Translations under genes and position numbers: made by a program
Shown: positions 22,601 to 33,264 of the stretch, one piece after another
Numbering within the stretch: position 1 is the stretch's first letter
How the letters are laid out: the number at the start of each line of letters is the position of its first letter
Source of the DNA: Dastarcus helophoroides
Taxonomy: Eukaryota; Arthropoda; Insecta; Coleoptera; Bothrideridae
DNA: 64,000 bases
NCBI GenBank assembly: GCA_028583605.1
Contig: CM053331.1
Span: 17,096,857-17,160,856, forward strand
Direction: 5' to 3'
The notes under the pieces: generated by a model
The model's database searches: none
What the model was told of the DNA's origin: nothing
The model's input: only the letters and a program-made list of their open reading frames with translations

Positions 22601-25600
22601 TTTCAATTTAGGTCAGATTGCATTAAAAAAATGTTTCAATGGTGTTGTTAACCTATTTTTTTTTTTTTTTAGCAATCCAATTAGTAAAATTCAACACAAA
22701 CGCCAGTTTTTTACTTTGTTTTTGAAATTTTATGTAACATTTTTAGGTAGTTTTTCATTTTTTTGGGCACAAATCATTCATTCCATATGTGTACCATGCT
22801 GATTCCATAAAAAAATAAATAAAAGTAACTTACTCATTGCTGCTTAATCCGCGTTTTTGTTTGTAAAATGCCATTGTTTTGTACTGTTTGGATGCTTTGG
22901 ACTTAATATTATTCAAATGTGTTTTAACAAACTGGATTTACATTTCTATTAAAAAATTATAGAAAATGTGTGTTAAAATTTATTTTTATTTCTTTATTTT
23001 AGGAGACATATTTTTCGAAAAATGATACCAAACGACATAGTGTCGCTGGAACCTCCGCTAGAATAGAAGGTGAACCTATTCATATGACACTGCAAGAAGT
23101 TCGCAAATATTTGCAAACATTATATTCAAGTTCCTCTGATTCTTCTGAGCATAAAGAAAAAGACAGTAACACAAACACCATGATCTATTCAAATAATAAC
23201 AATAAATACTCGATTAAGTCTAACAATAATGGCTCAGTAGCAGATAAAAATTTTCAGTGTACAAACAATAATAATAGTAAGAAAAATACACTTCTTAATA
23301 TTAAGAATAAAAAAGTAAAAGATTCCTGTGATACTCTTAGTAAACAAATAGTTATTCCATCAAGCAAGGACGATAAAAAAAAGAAATCTTCAGCAAAGTT
23401 CTTGTCTTTTAAACAGACATTGTACAATATGTTTAAATTTAAAAAGATTTCATCTTCCGAGAATAACGTGAAAGAAGAATATACCAAAGAAAAATCTAAC
23501 ACCAATGACGAAGATATTGAAGATCACAATACCATAGTTAGCAGAGCATTGCCCCCTTTACCATCAAAAGAAAAAGAAAGAGAAGTAATGGAGGAACAGT
23601 CTCTTGATTTTGCAACAAGTATTCAAAGGGTAAAAGACGTAAGTAATCTTATTCTTAATTATATCACTTGATTAGGTTGATCATGTTATTTTAAATTTTC
23701 ATGCCAAAATTTACTAATCCATTTTTGTAAACGTAGCCTACTCCTGTTGAAGAGATTTCTTAACATACCAGGTTTTTATTTTTTAGTTGTCTCGACTATG
23801 TAGATATTGAACACAAAAAAGTTCTTTATTCACCTTTCATTATTTGCAGTTTCAACATTCGCGGAAATAATAATTACCACCACTTTGTACAAGGTATCTA
23901 AATTATGTCATTAATTTTAACCACGCATTCGGAATGCTTGGTAAAGACAGAAAATCGAAAATACAAATAATTTTACTGCACCTTTTAGAAGAGAAGCATA
24001 TAAGCCCTCCATAACATGGTATTGCTGATCCCAAAACAAGGTCAACGGACTCTTAAAAAGGTAGATCCATATCGATAACAATTTGTGTTGTGCATTTGAG
24101 AAAAATAGTGAGGTTATGTCCACGATTTTTGCATTATAGTTACGATCCAAACCACCGAATTCCGTGGTTCAATACACAAAATAACTATTTACGCCACAAA
24201 ATAATTGAAATTGCGTGAAAAATGTATTTTTGAAAATGTTAAAATACAACGCACGACACAAATTTTTATTGGTGTGGATCCAGTTTAATGTTGTCATCAC
24301 CAAATGCAGCGATAAGCAGATTGTCGATTAAGGACAACAAAATTTTCGTAAAAACGTAAAATTTTTATAAAAATAATTAACTGCGTAAACTATAACAGGA
24401 ATTTTGGTGGAACGGACTGGTCCTTGGTTATCTTCAAAAATTAAAATACAAAACTTGTCCCTTGAAACCAAGAAAGATTAAAAAACACTTTTGTTGTGTT
24501 TTTTAATCTTCCTTGGTTTCAGGACACAAGTTTTATATTTCAATTTTTTATAACAGAAATGCTAGACGCATCTACAAAAGTAATGTTGGATGCTCAAAAA
24601 ATCGGATTAATTAACTTGGAATATATTAAACATTTGTTAGCAGTTGGTTGTTGTTTATGAAAAATGTGCCAACGATAGAATTTGCAGTGTACTTTTATTA
24701 ATACTCGTGTGTTTATGTTTCTGAATTATTAGAGGATTGTGGGCTCTATAAAAAAACAACACATAGTTTAAAAAATTTTCTTAGGTGTCACATGTTTTCC
24801 TCATAAATTAACAAAACTCAGAATGCTTGTTATGATCGCCAAAAAATATCTCTGGTGTATTAGCCAGTTTTTACACTTCGCGGTTTAATTTTTTTTTACT
24901 TAAGTTTCTTCTGCAGTTTGTTTAGTTATTAGTCCATTTTCATGCGAAAAAGCGGTTTATGCAACGATTTTTTCGGGGCCGAAGTATCGTTTAATAATTT
25001 GCATGTTTTCATCTTTCAGGCATAACCTAAACAATACTTTGTTTATTTGTTTCTCTCAATGCCGAAGTGGCTTGGACTCAGTGATAGCTCGTAAATAATA
25101 ATTGGATTTTTTTTTCAGTGTGAATATACCTAAAAAAAAATTGTTAATCATGTATTCCTATCATACTCACTTTTGCTGTATCTCATCTTAAAATTATTGA
25201 CATTGTAAGACTCCGGTATATTCCCGGATAGGGACTGCATTGGTGGTATAAGCGGAACCAAAAGTCTAATCCCCTCAATTCCGGTATTATTGGGATCGTA
25301 GGTTTATATACTAGAATTTTGTAAATGATAATATCAAGTGGACAAAAAGGAGAATATTTTTTAACGACTTTTCGCTTCGTTGGAAATTTCGATATTGAAC
25401 TAGTAAAAAACGATTATAAATTTTAAATTTATACTCGAGATGTTGACCTTTTTGATCATGAAATTGCGATTTTAAAGTTGAAATTTAAAAAAAAAGTAGT
25501 TTGAATTAAACTCGATATGTTTACCTTTGCCGAATGGTCGCCTTTAATTTGGAAATTTTGAATACAATTTGTGTTTAAAATAGAACATGTAGAAAAAGCA

Positions 25601-28600
25601 ATAAACGGAAATTGTAAATTCAGAATTTTGGGAAGAAATTTAAAATTTTCAAAAAAGTTAAATATTCGAAGTAAATCTGAAATTTTAAGAAAAATTCAAG
25701 ATTTCAGTTTAAAACCTCTCAAAAAATAAGTTGATTGCATATTTTGGAAAAAAATATCGCAATTTGTAGAAAAAAAATGGAATTTATAAAATCATTTCCT
25801 CGAAACTTCGAATTTAAAAGTTAGAATTAGAAAAAAAAAAGGTTAACATGGACAAACATAGAGAAAAAAAGATGAAATTTTGACAAAACTTGTATGTGAA
25901 ATTTAAAAAAAAAAGTAGAATATTCGAAATTAAAGTCGAAATGGCGGAAAAATTAATCGCCATAAAACACCGAACTTTTTTAAGTTGAAAGTTTGGTTAA
26001 AAAAAAGGAAAAATTATATTTTAAATTCTGAATGTTGGTAAAACGTAACGCTAATAACCAGTTGAATGTTTCGAAAATTAAAATGAAAGTATTGAAAAAG
26101 AAAACATTTCTAGCACAGAGTTAAAATTTTGGAAGAAAATTAAAAAAAATTGCCAACTGAAACACGGAATTGTGATAAAATCAAAATTTCAACAAAAAAA
26201 GAGAAACTTTTGTAATTAACACTCGAAATTTTAAGAAAAAAATGTAAAACTTTTTCAGGTCAAAAGCTCTTAAAAAAGTCGAGATTTCGATTACTGAAAA
26301 ATACAAATCGAAAGTGTAAACCCGGATTTCAAGAAACAAGTCGAAAGTTCATCATTAATGTCAACTATTCGAAAAATAAAAAAAAAACTGGGTAAAGTCA
26401 ACATTTCCAAAAATAGTTAGAAATAATACAAAATTTTCAAATAATTTCATTGTAAATCCCAAAAAGAAATGGAGATTTCCAGAATTTTGACTTTAAATGA
26501 ACGAAACGAAATTTTGCGATATTGTTAATGTAGATATTGAGTTTTCTTCAAAGCTATGCATTTTGACTTTGTTTTTTGGGGTTACATTTAAGGGGTGGTT
26601 TCACCACTTAAATTGCCCAGTTAGCATCTAAAAAAATAGGTATCCAATATTTTTTTATGTACTATAACATATCCCAATATGAAAAAAATAGGTGGGGTAC
26701 GCCTCGGGTACTTTCCTTGTTAGTTCAATTTTACAAACCAAAATACAAGTCACAAGACCATATAAAGTTTTGTTCCTTATATTTTCAATTATGTGTTATT
26801 ATTGATTCTTTCAAAGGAGGGTTTACGAAACCGACAAGAAGTAGTCAGTTTACCCAAGCAGCGTTCAATTTGCCCAAGCAGCTAACGCATGTGCTAGAAG
26901 ATGACCACCATAGTCTTTTAATTTTTCGATTTGAGTAATGTCAATACCTGCGTAATGAATATAACCAATTCCAAATAAAGCAACTCGAAGTAGTTTTTTG
27001 GTGAAAATTGTAATACATTCTCCAGTTTTCCCTTATACTCAAAGACCATACATCTCAACAAAGGCGGTGCCAAGAGATATGAGCTTACCTTTGGAAAGAG
27101 ATTTAGACAATGGAAAAAAATACAGAAGAATCTGGCCAAAATGAAAGAAAAAAAATGTTACCTATATTCAGTAAGAATGCACAAAATGACAATGAACACA
27201 TGTGTAGTATGCATATTGATCAATTGTCATTTTTTTTCTTAATAGTTTAGAGGCAACTTTGTCGTGTTTATTTATCTTATTATTAATAGACTTTAAAAAA
27301 CCTAGGTTTTTATTGCTTTTATATGAAAAAAGTTAACAATATTACTCCAATGTCAATTAAGATTGAAAATTTCATGTTTACGGATTTTTGCTAATAATTA
27401 TAGTTACCCACTATAACAGTTGGAATTTTTATACTATAAGTCCTTTTATGAATTACTTATCTTTTCCCAGCCCTAGTTTGTCAATTTTATTAGTATTTCC
27501 AGTAAAAATTTTCCCTCAAATATACCGGGTGTTTTTTTTTAGTTGGGAGGTTACCTTTATATGGAGTATCACTTATTAAAAGGGCAAACTGATTTTATCG
27601 ATGGGGCTAATCGGAGCCGAAATTTCGACTTTGTAAATGCTTTATAAATAACATACAATCAATAACATTAAAAAAAAGAAAACAGTAATTATTTATTTAT
27701 TATTTACTTACATTTTATGTTATTAGCTACAATTTAATTTTGAATCGGGTACTGGAACTAGAGGAATTTCTTTCATGGGCATGGGATTAGTTTTTTTTTT
27801 ATTTTTTATTGTTAAAGTTGTTATTTTGCCCTTTTTTGCAGCTGTAGCAGGATATAAACCCATTCTAGATTTTAAAAACAGAAAAGTTCAGCTGAAAATA
27901 GTTTGGGAAATTTGGAAAACGCCTCTGTATTCTATATTATACCAAAAAACTTATTGAAATTTAACCTGCTGAAGCAGATACGATTTTTGAAATGTAGTTT
28001 TAATAAAATCCAGGTGTCGCAATAGTATTTTATATAACAAGTGGCTAAAATAGTGTTTTTTTACGAGTCGAAGTTGAGTGCTATAAACGACACGAGTAAA
28101 GAAAAACACATTTTAGTCACGTGTTATATACTCTAAAGTATGAAATACAATTCTTTATCGTATCATTAAAAATTAGATGTCCTCAAAATTAAATCTTTAT
28201 TAATAATTATTAACCTCATAATATTTAGCAGCTTTATAATAACCTAGCAGCACATAATACGTTAGTTACCTATGATAATACCCCAAATACAAATTTCATT
28301 TTAAAAGTTTGTTGATTTTTTTATGTCAATGATACGATAAAGCTTTGAATGCAACTCGATTATTAGCGATTTAAACAATTTCGGACGTCCTCGATTATTA
28401 TAAATCGCATAATAATCTCGTTTATTAATTAATAATTATCGTATCATTGAAAATTATGTGTCCTTAATATTAAATCTTTATTGATAATTATTAACCTCAT
28501 AATATTTAGCAGCTTCATAATAACTTAGTAACATATAATACCTTAGTTACAATTATAATATGTTAGTTACCTATCATAATATCCTAAATTCAAATTTCAT

Positions 28601-29710
28601 TTTAAAAGTTTATTGATTTTTTTATGTTATCGTGGTCAATGATACGATAAACCTTTGAATGCAACTCGATTATTAGCGATTTAAACAATCTCGGACGTGA
28701 CCAGACGACTCGGCTAATTCCTTGACGCCTGACAACATCCTCGATTATTATAAATCGCATAATAAACTCGTTACATTAATAGCTATTATTTCACCCTTTT
28801 TCCTTTATTTTACACTTATCTGACGTTGTTTTGATTCATCGAAACTGTTAAATAAAGGTCATTGACGTTACAAAAAAATATTTGTTTAATGTTATGCAAA
28901 GAAATACTTAATTTATTTTACAAAAATTGTGCAACGCCTTCTACTCATCAATATTCTTTTCATTTTCTAGTATGGCTGGTACTGGGGTCCTTTGTCTGGA
29001 GAAGCGGCAGAAAAAATATTATCAAATGAACCAGATGGTTCATTCATTGTACGTGATAGTAGTGATGATCATTATATTTTCTCATTGACTTTTAAATTAA
29101 ATGATTGCGTCAGGCATGTTCGAATTGAACATGATAAAGGTATAATGTTTTATCATATCTTTCGAATAAAAAAAAGCCTTATTTTTCTAGGAAATTTTAG
29201 TTTTGGAAGCTGTACAAAATTTAAGTCCCAAACAATTGTAGAATTTATTGAAAATGCTGTGGAACATTCGAGAAGTGGTCGCTATTTGTTTTTTCTTCAT
29301 CGAAGACCAGTCATTGGTCCTGTTAGGGTTCAACTGCTTCATCCGGTTTCTAGATTTAAACAAGTACAAAGTTTACAACACATGTGCAGGTATGACTTCA
29401 ATATTGATACTTAAATAATTGTAACATTGACATTTCATTTCTTAGATTTGTTATTCATAAGGAAGTGAGAAGAGATTTGATTTCAAGTTTACCGTTACCA
29501 AGAAGAATAATTGACTATCTTAACACTCCTCACTATTATTCTGAACACTTAGTTGAAGTAGAAAGCAATAGTGATGAACAAAATCATCCGACATCTATTA
29601 GTGAACAAGCTGAAGATGTTTATGAACAAGAGAATATTCTAGCTGATGTACCTGCTAACGATTATGTTGTTTTAAATAATAGACATGCTGACAACACAAG
29701 ACAATCTTGA
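7688..29710 (+). CDS. SOCS6/7: SOCS6/7-like suppressor of cytokine signalling (SH2 + SOCS box), six exons
   Basis: Exons: 7688-7828, 19561-20262, 23003-23638, 28971-29139, 29191-29389 and 29446-29710, about 703 residues. All junctions have GT/AG signals and matching phase. The first exon is the least certain, joined across an 11.7 kb intron on phase and donor alone. Residues 1-490 are a low-complexity Ser/Asn-rich region with a basic patch (about 239-251, KPKRNQQHKKRRR) and the motif PIHMTLQEVRKYLQTLY at about 306. The SH2 domain begins at about 494 (YGWYWGPL) and keeps the phosphotyrosine-binding Arg of GSFIVRDSS (about 521). The SOCS box has a BC box SLQHMCR (610-616) for Elongin B/C and LPLP (631-634) for Cullin 5. 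By family knowledge this is the substrate adaptor of a Cullin-5 E3 ligase that targets phosphotyrosine signalling proteins. SH2-end residues look closer to SOCS7 than SOCS6; Drosophila Socs16D is the likely counterpart. The tail after the box carries a YVVLNN tyrosine motif. Confidence 0.88.
7829..8380. other. Start of SOCS intron 1, no recognised feature
   Basis: Follows the donor GTGAGT at 7829. AT-rich sequence with a weak, low-complexity open frame that resembles no protein. Confidence 0.4.
8381..9270. mobile_element. hAT-like non-autonomous element with GTAGCAG internal repeats
   Basis: The left end TAGTGATGGGCAAAACTGC and the right end, whose reverse complement is TAGTGTTGGGTTGCTAC, form imperfect TIRs of the TAGNGNTGGGY type seen in hAT elements. 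Flanks ATCCTAAT (8373-8380) and ATCTTAAT (9271-9278) are an 8-bp target duplication with one mismatch. The 890-bp element has no transposase frame. It carries many GTAGCAG / CTGCTAC and GTAACAG / CTGTTAC heptamers in both orientations towards both ends. Confidence 0.8.
9441..10420. repeat. AAATTTCGA-type AT-rich array in SOCS intron 1
   Basis: Mostly T-rich on the + strand (TTTTTTCGAAATT, CTTGAAATTTGAG). Degenerate, with no long open frame. Confidence 0.5.
10429..10912. mobile_element. Pogo-like non-autonomous element with TA target
   Basis: The left end CAGTAAGCCTCATG and the right end, minus strand CAGTAGACGTTGTTTAATAG, are flanked by TA (10427-10428, 10913-10914). The internal text TTTAATAGAATTATCAGTC and related AATCCG-type motifs near each end match pogo/Tigger-style MITE termini. 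There is no transposase; 484 bp. Confidence 0.6.
10915..11176. other. Unassigned intronic sequence
   Basis: Short AT-rich interval between two elements; nothing recognised. Confidence 0.4.
11177..12562. mobile_element. 1.39 kb foldback element, near full-length palindrome
   Basis: The left end ACAGGCTGGACCATAAGTAA and the right end, minus strand ACAGGGTGGACCATAAATCA, are inverted. The match continues inwards through CAGGGTGTCAAAGTTGA, GTTACTGA-type and AAGCATCATAACTTTTTTG segments to AAGCAACCGTTTTCAAGATA near 11.57 kb, mirrored near 12.16 kb. Each arm is therefore about 600-690 bp with a short AT-rich centre. TATA flanks both ends, compatible with a TA target. No coding capacity. ACAGGGTG-type foldback elements are a common insect repeat class; the superfamily is not clear. 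Confidence 0.7.
12569..13119. mobile_element. 551-bp foldback element adjacent to the previous one
   Basis: Starts ACAGGGTGACAGTTTGAAAA and ends with the inverted TTTTCAAATTGTCACCGTGT. Internal inverted matches include GATTGGAGGGGGAA with AGTACTTTTTGACTCACC-type text, ACGAACCCAATTTATTTGGC, and TCGTACGATT near the centre (about 12.84 kb). The whole unit is a palindrome with arms of about 270 bp. Only six bases separate it from the 11177-12562 element. Confidence 0.7.
13120..13890. other. SOCS intron 1 sequence with a GAA microsatellite
   Basis: A GAA repeat runs from about 13438 to 13458. The inverted pair ACAAGTCT / AGACTTGT brackets about 13695-13738. I see no gene. Confidence 0.4.
13898..14245 (+). 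pseudogene. Decayed mariner-like transposase fragment
   Basis: Conceptual translation in shifting + frames gives EIVLEDRRLEVMQLALM (helix-turn-helix linker region of mariner transposases) and then KYPPYSPDVAPSDYYLP, the signature around the third catalytic Asp of mariner/Tc1 enzymes, followed by GRCFKDDNALQAAV-like text. Frameshifts and stops separate the pieces, and the middle of the enzyme (first two catalytic Asp residues) is missing. TIRs are not recognisable. It is a dead remnant in SOCS intron 1. Confidence 0.7.
14246..14956. other. Unassigned intronic sequence
   Basis: Contains a GC-richer patch near 14590-14650 (GGCCAGCGGCCAGCC). No gene or repeat identified. Confidence 0.35.
15240..18200. 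repeat. 3 kb AAATTTCGA-type array with a 19-bp sub-array
   Basis: A-rich on the + strand to about 15960, T-rich to about 17330, then A-rich again. At about 16085-16142 three units of ATTTTTATTGAAAAATTCG repeat with exact 19-bp spacing. No open frame resembles a protein. Confidence 0.55.
18201..18990. other. GC-richer intronic segment with weak minus-strand open frame
   Basis: A 145-codon minus-strand frame (18535-18972) has no recognisable domain. It overlaps the dispersed motif ATCTAGTTTCGGTTGGTC (18667-18684), so it is probably chance coding in a repeat. CGAAACCGAAA-type motifs cluster at 18600-18690. Confidence 0.35.
20263..23002. other. SOCS intron 2
   Basis: The donor GTAAGT follows exon 2 and TTATTTTAG precedes exon 3. 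The segment 20500-21600 is an AAATTTCGA-type array. 21600-23002 is unassigned AT-rich sequence with short open frames that look like nothing known. Confidence 0.45.
23639..24411. other. SOCS intron 3, first part
   Basis: The donor GTAAGT sits at 23639. No gene or repeat recognised in the AT-rich text. Confidence 0.35.
24412..24555. repeat. Foldback copy of the 4163-4250 repeat
   Basis: GGTGGAACGGACTGGTCC opens a segment sharing about 80 bp with 4163-4250. It then folds back: AAACTTGTCCCTTGAAACC (arm to 24488) is mirrored by GGTTTCAGGACACAAGTTTT (arm to 24548) around a short T-rich centre. No coding capacity. Confidence 0.6.
24556..25380. other. Unassigned SOCS intron 3 sequence
   Basis: No gene recognised. 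CCGG-containing stretches at 25210-25300 are mildly GC-richer than the surroundings. Confidence 0.35.
25381..26540. repeat. A-rich AAATTTCGA-type array
   Basis: A-rich on the + strand, with repeated GAAATTTTGA, TCGAAATT and AAAAAAGT words. Degenerate, with no reading frame of note. Confidence 0.5.
26541..28030. other. SOCS intron 3 sequence with a TTTAAG hairpin
   Basis: TTTAAGGGGTGGTTTCACCA with its mirrored CACTTAAA (about 26587-26612) forms a perfect short hairpin of a type seen at MITE ends. TACCGGGTGTTTTT at about 27524 resembles an ACAGGGTG-type element terminus. Otherwise nothing recognised. Confidence 0.35.
28031..28130. repeat. 100-bp near-perfect hairpin element
   Basis: TATATAACAAGTGGCTAAAA at the left is mirrored by TTTTAGTCACGTGTTATATA at the right, with TAGTGTTTTTTTACGAG against the matching ACTCGTG side. 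The arms are about 40 bp around a short centre. Probably a small MITE. Confidence 0.6.
28157..28770. repeat. Tandem duplication of an approximately 280-300 bp unit bracketed by inverted TATCGTATCATT
   Basis: Copy 1 starts at about 28157 (TTATCGTATCATTAAAAATT) and copy 2 at about 28437 (TTATCGTATCATTGAAAATT). Both share TTATTAACCTCATAATATTT, CATTTTAAAAGTTT, then an inverted AATGATACGATAA and GCAACTCGATTATTAGCGAT plus TCCTCGATTATTATAAATCG. Copy 2 has short insertions, including GACCAGACGACTCGGC. It lies 200 bp upstream of the SH2 exon. Confidence 0.7.
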
Positions 29711-31070
29711 GGCATTGTTTTCATTTATTTAAGTTTGTGCTGTTCAGGAAAGCATTGATGGAAGTGTCCGACTTCTCAGTATAAAATTGTGGACTGAGTT
29801 ATAGTGTCTTGGAATTGCGGAATTAACAGGGGAAAAACGGTATTTGGATGCAAATAATCATTTGTCTAATACTAAGTAATACTAGTATTTGCATAGAAAT
29901 TTACAAGCAACTGTTTCTACAGTTTTGCAAACCTTTTTAGTGATCCTGATCATGATGGTGATAGCGTCTTCTAGTCTGCTTCATGTTTAAAGTAATATGA
30001 ACGTAATTGTTTCAAATACCATCATTTCTAGTGTTCTTGGTTTAACAAACAATTATTTGCCAGTAGTCTTCCCGAAACATTTCATACTATTTGATTGTCT
30101 TCCTTCCCCTTTTTTTTAATTTGCATTCAAATTTTATCCAACTGTAACTTAAAGATCATGAATTACATGTTCTACAGGTATTTAATTTTGTTATGGCTTT
30201 AAAGCTTTTTAATTCTTAGAAGGTCCATATATGCATAACTTTTTATTAGAGTTGTCTTAAAAGATAACTTTGAAATTACTAAGACACTTATACACTTAAT
30301 TGTGTAAGCAATAACAATTGTTTATGATTTTTAAAAGGTTATGCGTTGAATGGTCACACTGTTTTATAAATAGTATGTGCAATTAAGTATTGATATGTAC
30401 ACCAAAGTTTTAATGTGATTTAGTATTTCGTATGCTTTGCAGTCATCCCTACTCTTTAAGATAATTTTAAGACTATGAAATAATGCAAACGCACATTAAT
30501 ACATAGCCGAGTTGTCTTTTCAATAGGCTGTTTAAGTCTTTTAGGTTGTGAATATGTTGTTTGGAAATGTTTTAAACGCTCTCATGTCTTTTAGAGTAGG
30601 TTTCTAACATTTTATGTTGTTTTGTTATTGTAACAAAATGGTTAATATATTATGATACAAGTGTTTGATTCCAAATCATCTGCATGTAAAGTTACCTTAC
30701 ATACCTTATTGGAAAATTTTCATAGGCTGTCTTAGAGTAAGAACATGAAACAAACTCAAGTGAGAGAGAAAAAAGAGCCTAAGAGCCAAATGTACTGAAT
30801 TTATTTGTCTTATGTGTCCATCTGTGAGCGGATCACATTCTAATTATATGATAAAAGCGCCTTAGTTGAGCTATGAAATTAATCACAAAATAATCTTCTG
30901 ACTGGAATTTCGGTTTTGGCCAATTTCTTCTAAAAAACTAGTTTCTGCTCATAATAATAATTACTAATATCTTGTGGGTTTTGTTTGGAATGCACGACAT
31001 GCACAAAATTAAGTATCAAATAATAAATGTTCGCATATAATCAATAAAAATACATATTTTGCCGTCTCAG
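29711..31070 (+). terminator. SOCS gene 3' UTR and poly(A) signals
   Basis: About 1.35 kb without repeats of the kinds seen elsewhere follows the TGA. AATAAA motifs at 31022-31027 and 31043-31048 are followed by a T/G-rich stretch. The repeat-free composition and scattered ATTTA pentamers suit a regulated, short-lived mRNA; that reading is inference. Confidence 0.5.
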
Positions 31071-33214
31071 TAACTTGATATTTGACAATTTGTTTATCAG
31101 ACTTTTTTGTTTATTTTTATCCCGCTAGACTTCTTTGAATATGGACGGTTTCTCCCTAAGTGCTCTGTATATTTTTTTTATATTAAACGTCAAAATTTAT
31201 CAAGAAAATTTGTATTTACCATTTGGTTTCTAAGGTAATAACACAAAGAAACCAAGTGCGATTCTATGGATAGCGGCTCCCCCTCTTGGAGAAGGAACTA
31301 ATTACCATAAAAACAGAACACTGGCATTAATTACGCATCTGTACAGTTCCTGGGTAATAATGGCTAGGATGTTTCATTGGCCGCTTCTGAAATATCAACT
31401 GGGATATACAAAAATCGCTCGTTTTAAATAATTTTCTTGGTAAATAATTGTAAAGTATATGCATATGAGTACGTCAATGTGACCGATACCGTGATCCAAT
31501 TTCGAATTTAACCGTGACATTCGTCATTAGGAATACAAAAGATAGTTCGATGTTTCGAAAACATTGATGTATTGTTTGTAAACATCGATGGTAAAGCATA
31601 AAAAAATATCGATACGTTGTTCAGTTTATAAGCGATATTTGACAAATCGATGTATCGCATGGAGAATAAATATTGTTGAGACTAACAATCAAACAATTTT
31701 TTAACCAGTCACCCGATGGCAGCACTGGATAGTTATCTCCTTTAACTCCATGTTTTACAATTTGCTGCTGAATTTGAATGCCGCAGGTATACACAATATA
31801 ATTTAAAAATTGTTTAACTATTTTTATATTTCACAATCTATAAAAAGGACCAAATTTCGAAAGAAAAATGAAAATTTTTAGAAGAATTTAAATTTCCAGT
31901 ATTAACTTTAAACATTCGAACAAAGAAATTGAATTAAGAATATTTTTTAAAATTTCAATTTCATAATTATCTATATATTATAGATTTTCAGGCAAAAAGA
32001 AATAAAAAAATTCTTATCTTTATCAAAATTTCTATATAGTGTAAACTTAAAATTTTTAGTTTCTTTAAGACAACTTTTTTTACACAAATTTTACTAGTGT
32101 ACAGCCAATATGCAACTCAGTGGTTATTGGTATTTTTATATTAGTTAATGTGTACTAAATATCAATTCATAATTAAAAATTCCGTAGCACCTAAAATTTT
32201 TGAGATTTTCTTACTTAATTTTTTTACGTAGTACCAAGTAATTTTGTTGTTCTATTTGCAACGAATCGATATACAGGTTGAAGTAAAATGGCTTTTTTAG
32301 AAACTATTTTTTATTATTAAAAATTATGGCACTTGCATCGCCTACTATAATTTTTTTGTTTAAAAATAGAAAATTTGTTCATTTAACCCACTTGACACAT
32401 TTGAAGTATGGCATGTCATATATCAAATTAATCAGAAAAATATGCCAAATTCCAAAAAGATAAAATCCAATATGGCATCCATTAGAAATAACACAGTTGA
32501 CATAATTTTCTCGGGAACAGTTAAATTTAGAAGAAAAATTAATGTTCACCAATGAAAAGGCCTCAAAAAACAACTAATAATATTTTTTAGTTGGACTATA
32601 AATAAACAAGTTACAGCTGATTTAAAGTAGAAATTTTCCTCCATCTCGAAATGTCTACTTTTTTGTTTTCAATCTTCAAACCTAATATCCGGCTAAAAAA
32701 AACGTAATTTTTGGTTTTAAATCCACATTTAATGAAAAAATAAGTAAATAAAAAATATAGGTTTAAATTCGGAAAGAAAATAATTGTAGTTTCATAACAA
32801 ATAATGAAACTGTTTGGATGATGGTCCTTATTTAAGTTATATGGCAATACAGATTAACAATGTTTGTGGAGAAAACATAACATGCAACTCTCGAAAACGG
32901 TTGCTAACACAACTAAACTATTTTTTGTTTCATTTAACAAGGTGGAGGTATTTTGATTGTCTCGCTCTAACAAAAAGAAATTATTTGGCTTATACTCACA
33001 AATTAAATATGCAAAAAACATCAAAAACACATCAATGAATCGTTCCCAATGTTTTGAGACATCGATCACATGCCCTGATAATTTCATATCCACCCTAGGG
33101 TGGATCTATGAATTATATCTTTCTGTAGAATTGATATGGCTAATCTATCCTATTCGCAAGTTAAAAAGAAAAGGGTGAATATATAGATGGAAGTAAAAAA
33201 CAAGTAAATACAAT
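31071..33214. other. Intergenic region between convergent SOCS and UBE2G2 genes
   Basis: AT-rich sequence. A GC-richer patch at 31255-31400 (GCGGCTCCCCCTCTTGG) and the short palindrome ATCCACCCTAGGGTGGAT (33088-33105) are the only features noticed. No gene. Confidence 0.4.
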
Positions 33215-33264
33215 ATAACTTAAGTAAAATTTATTTTTTATATCATAAAATATAACATTCTAAT

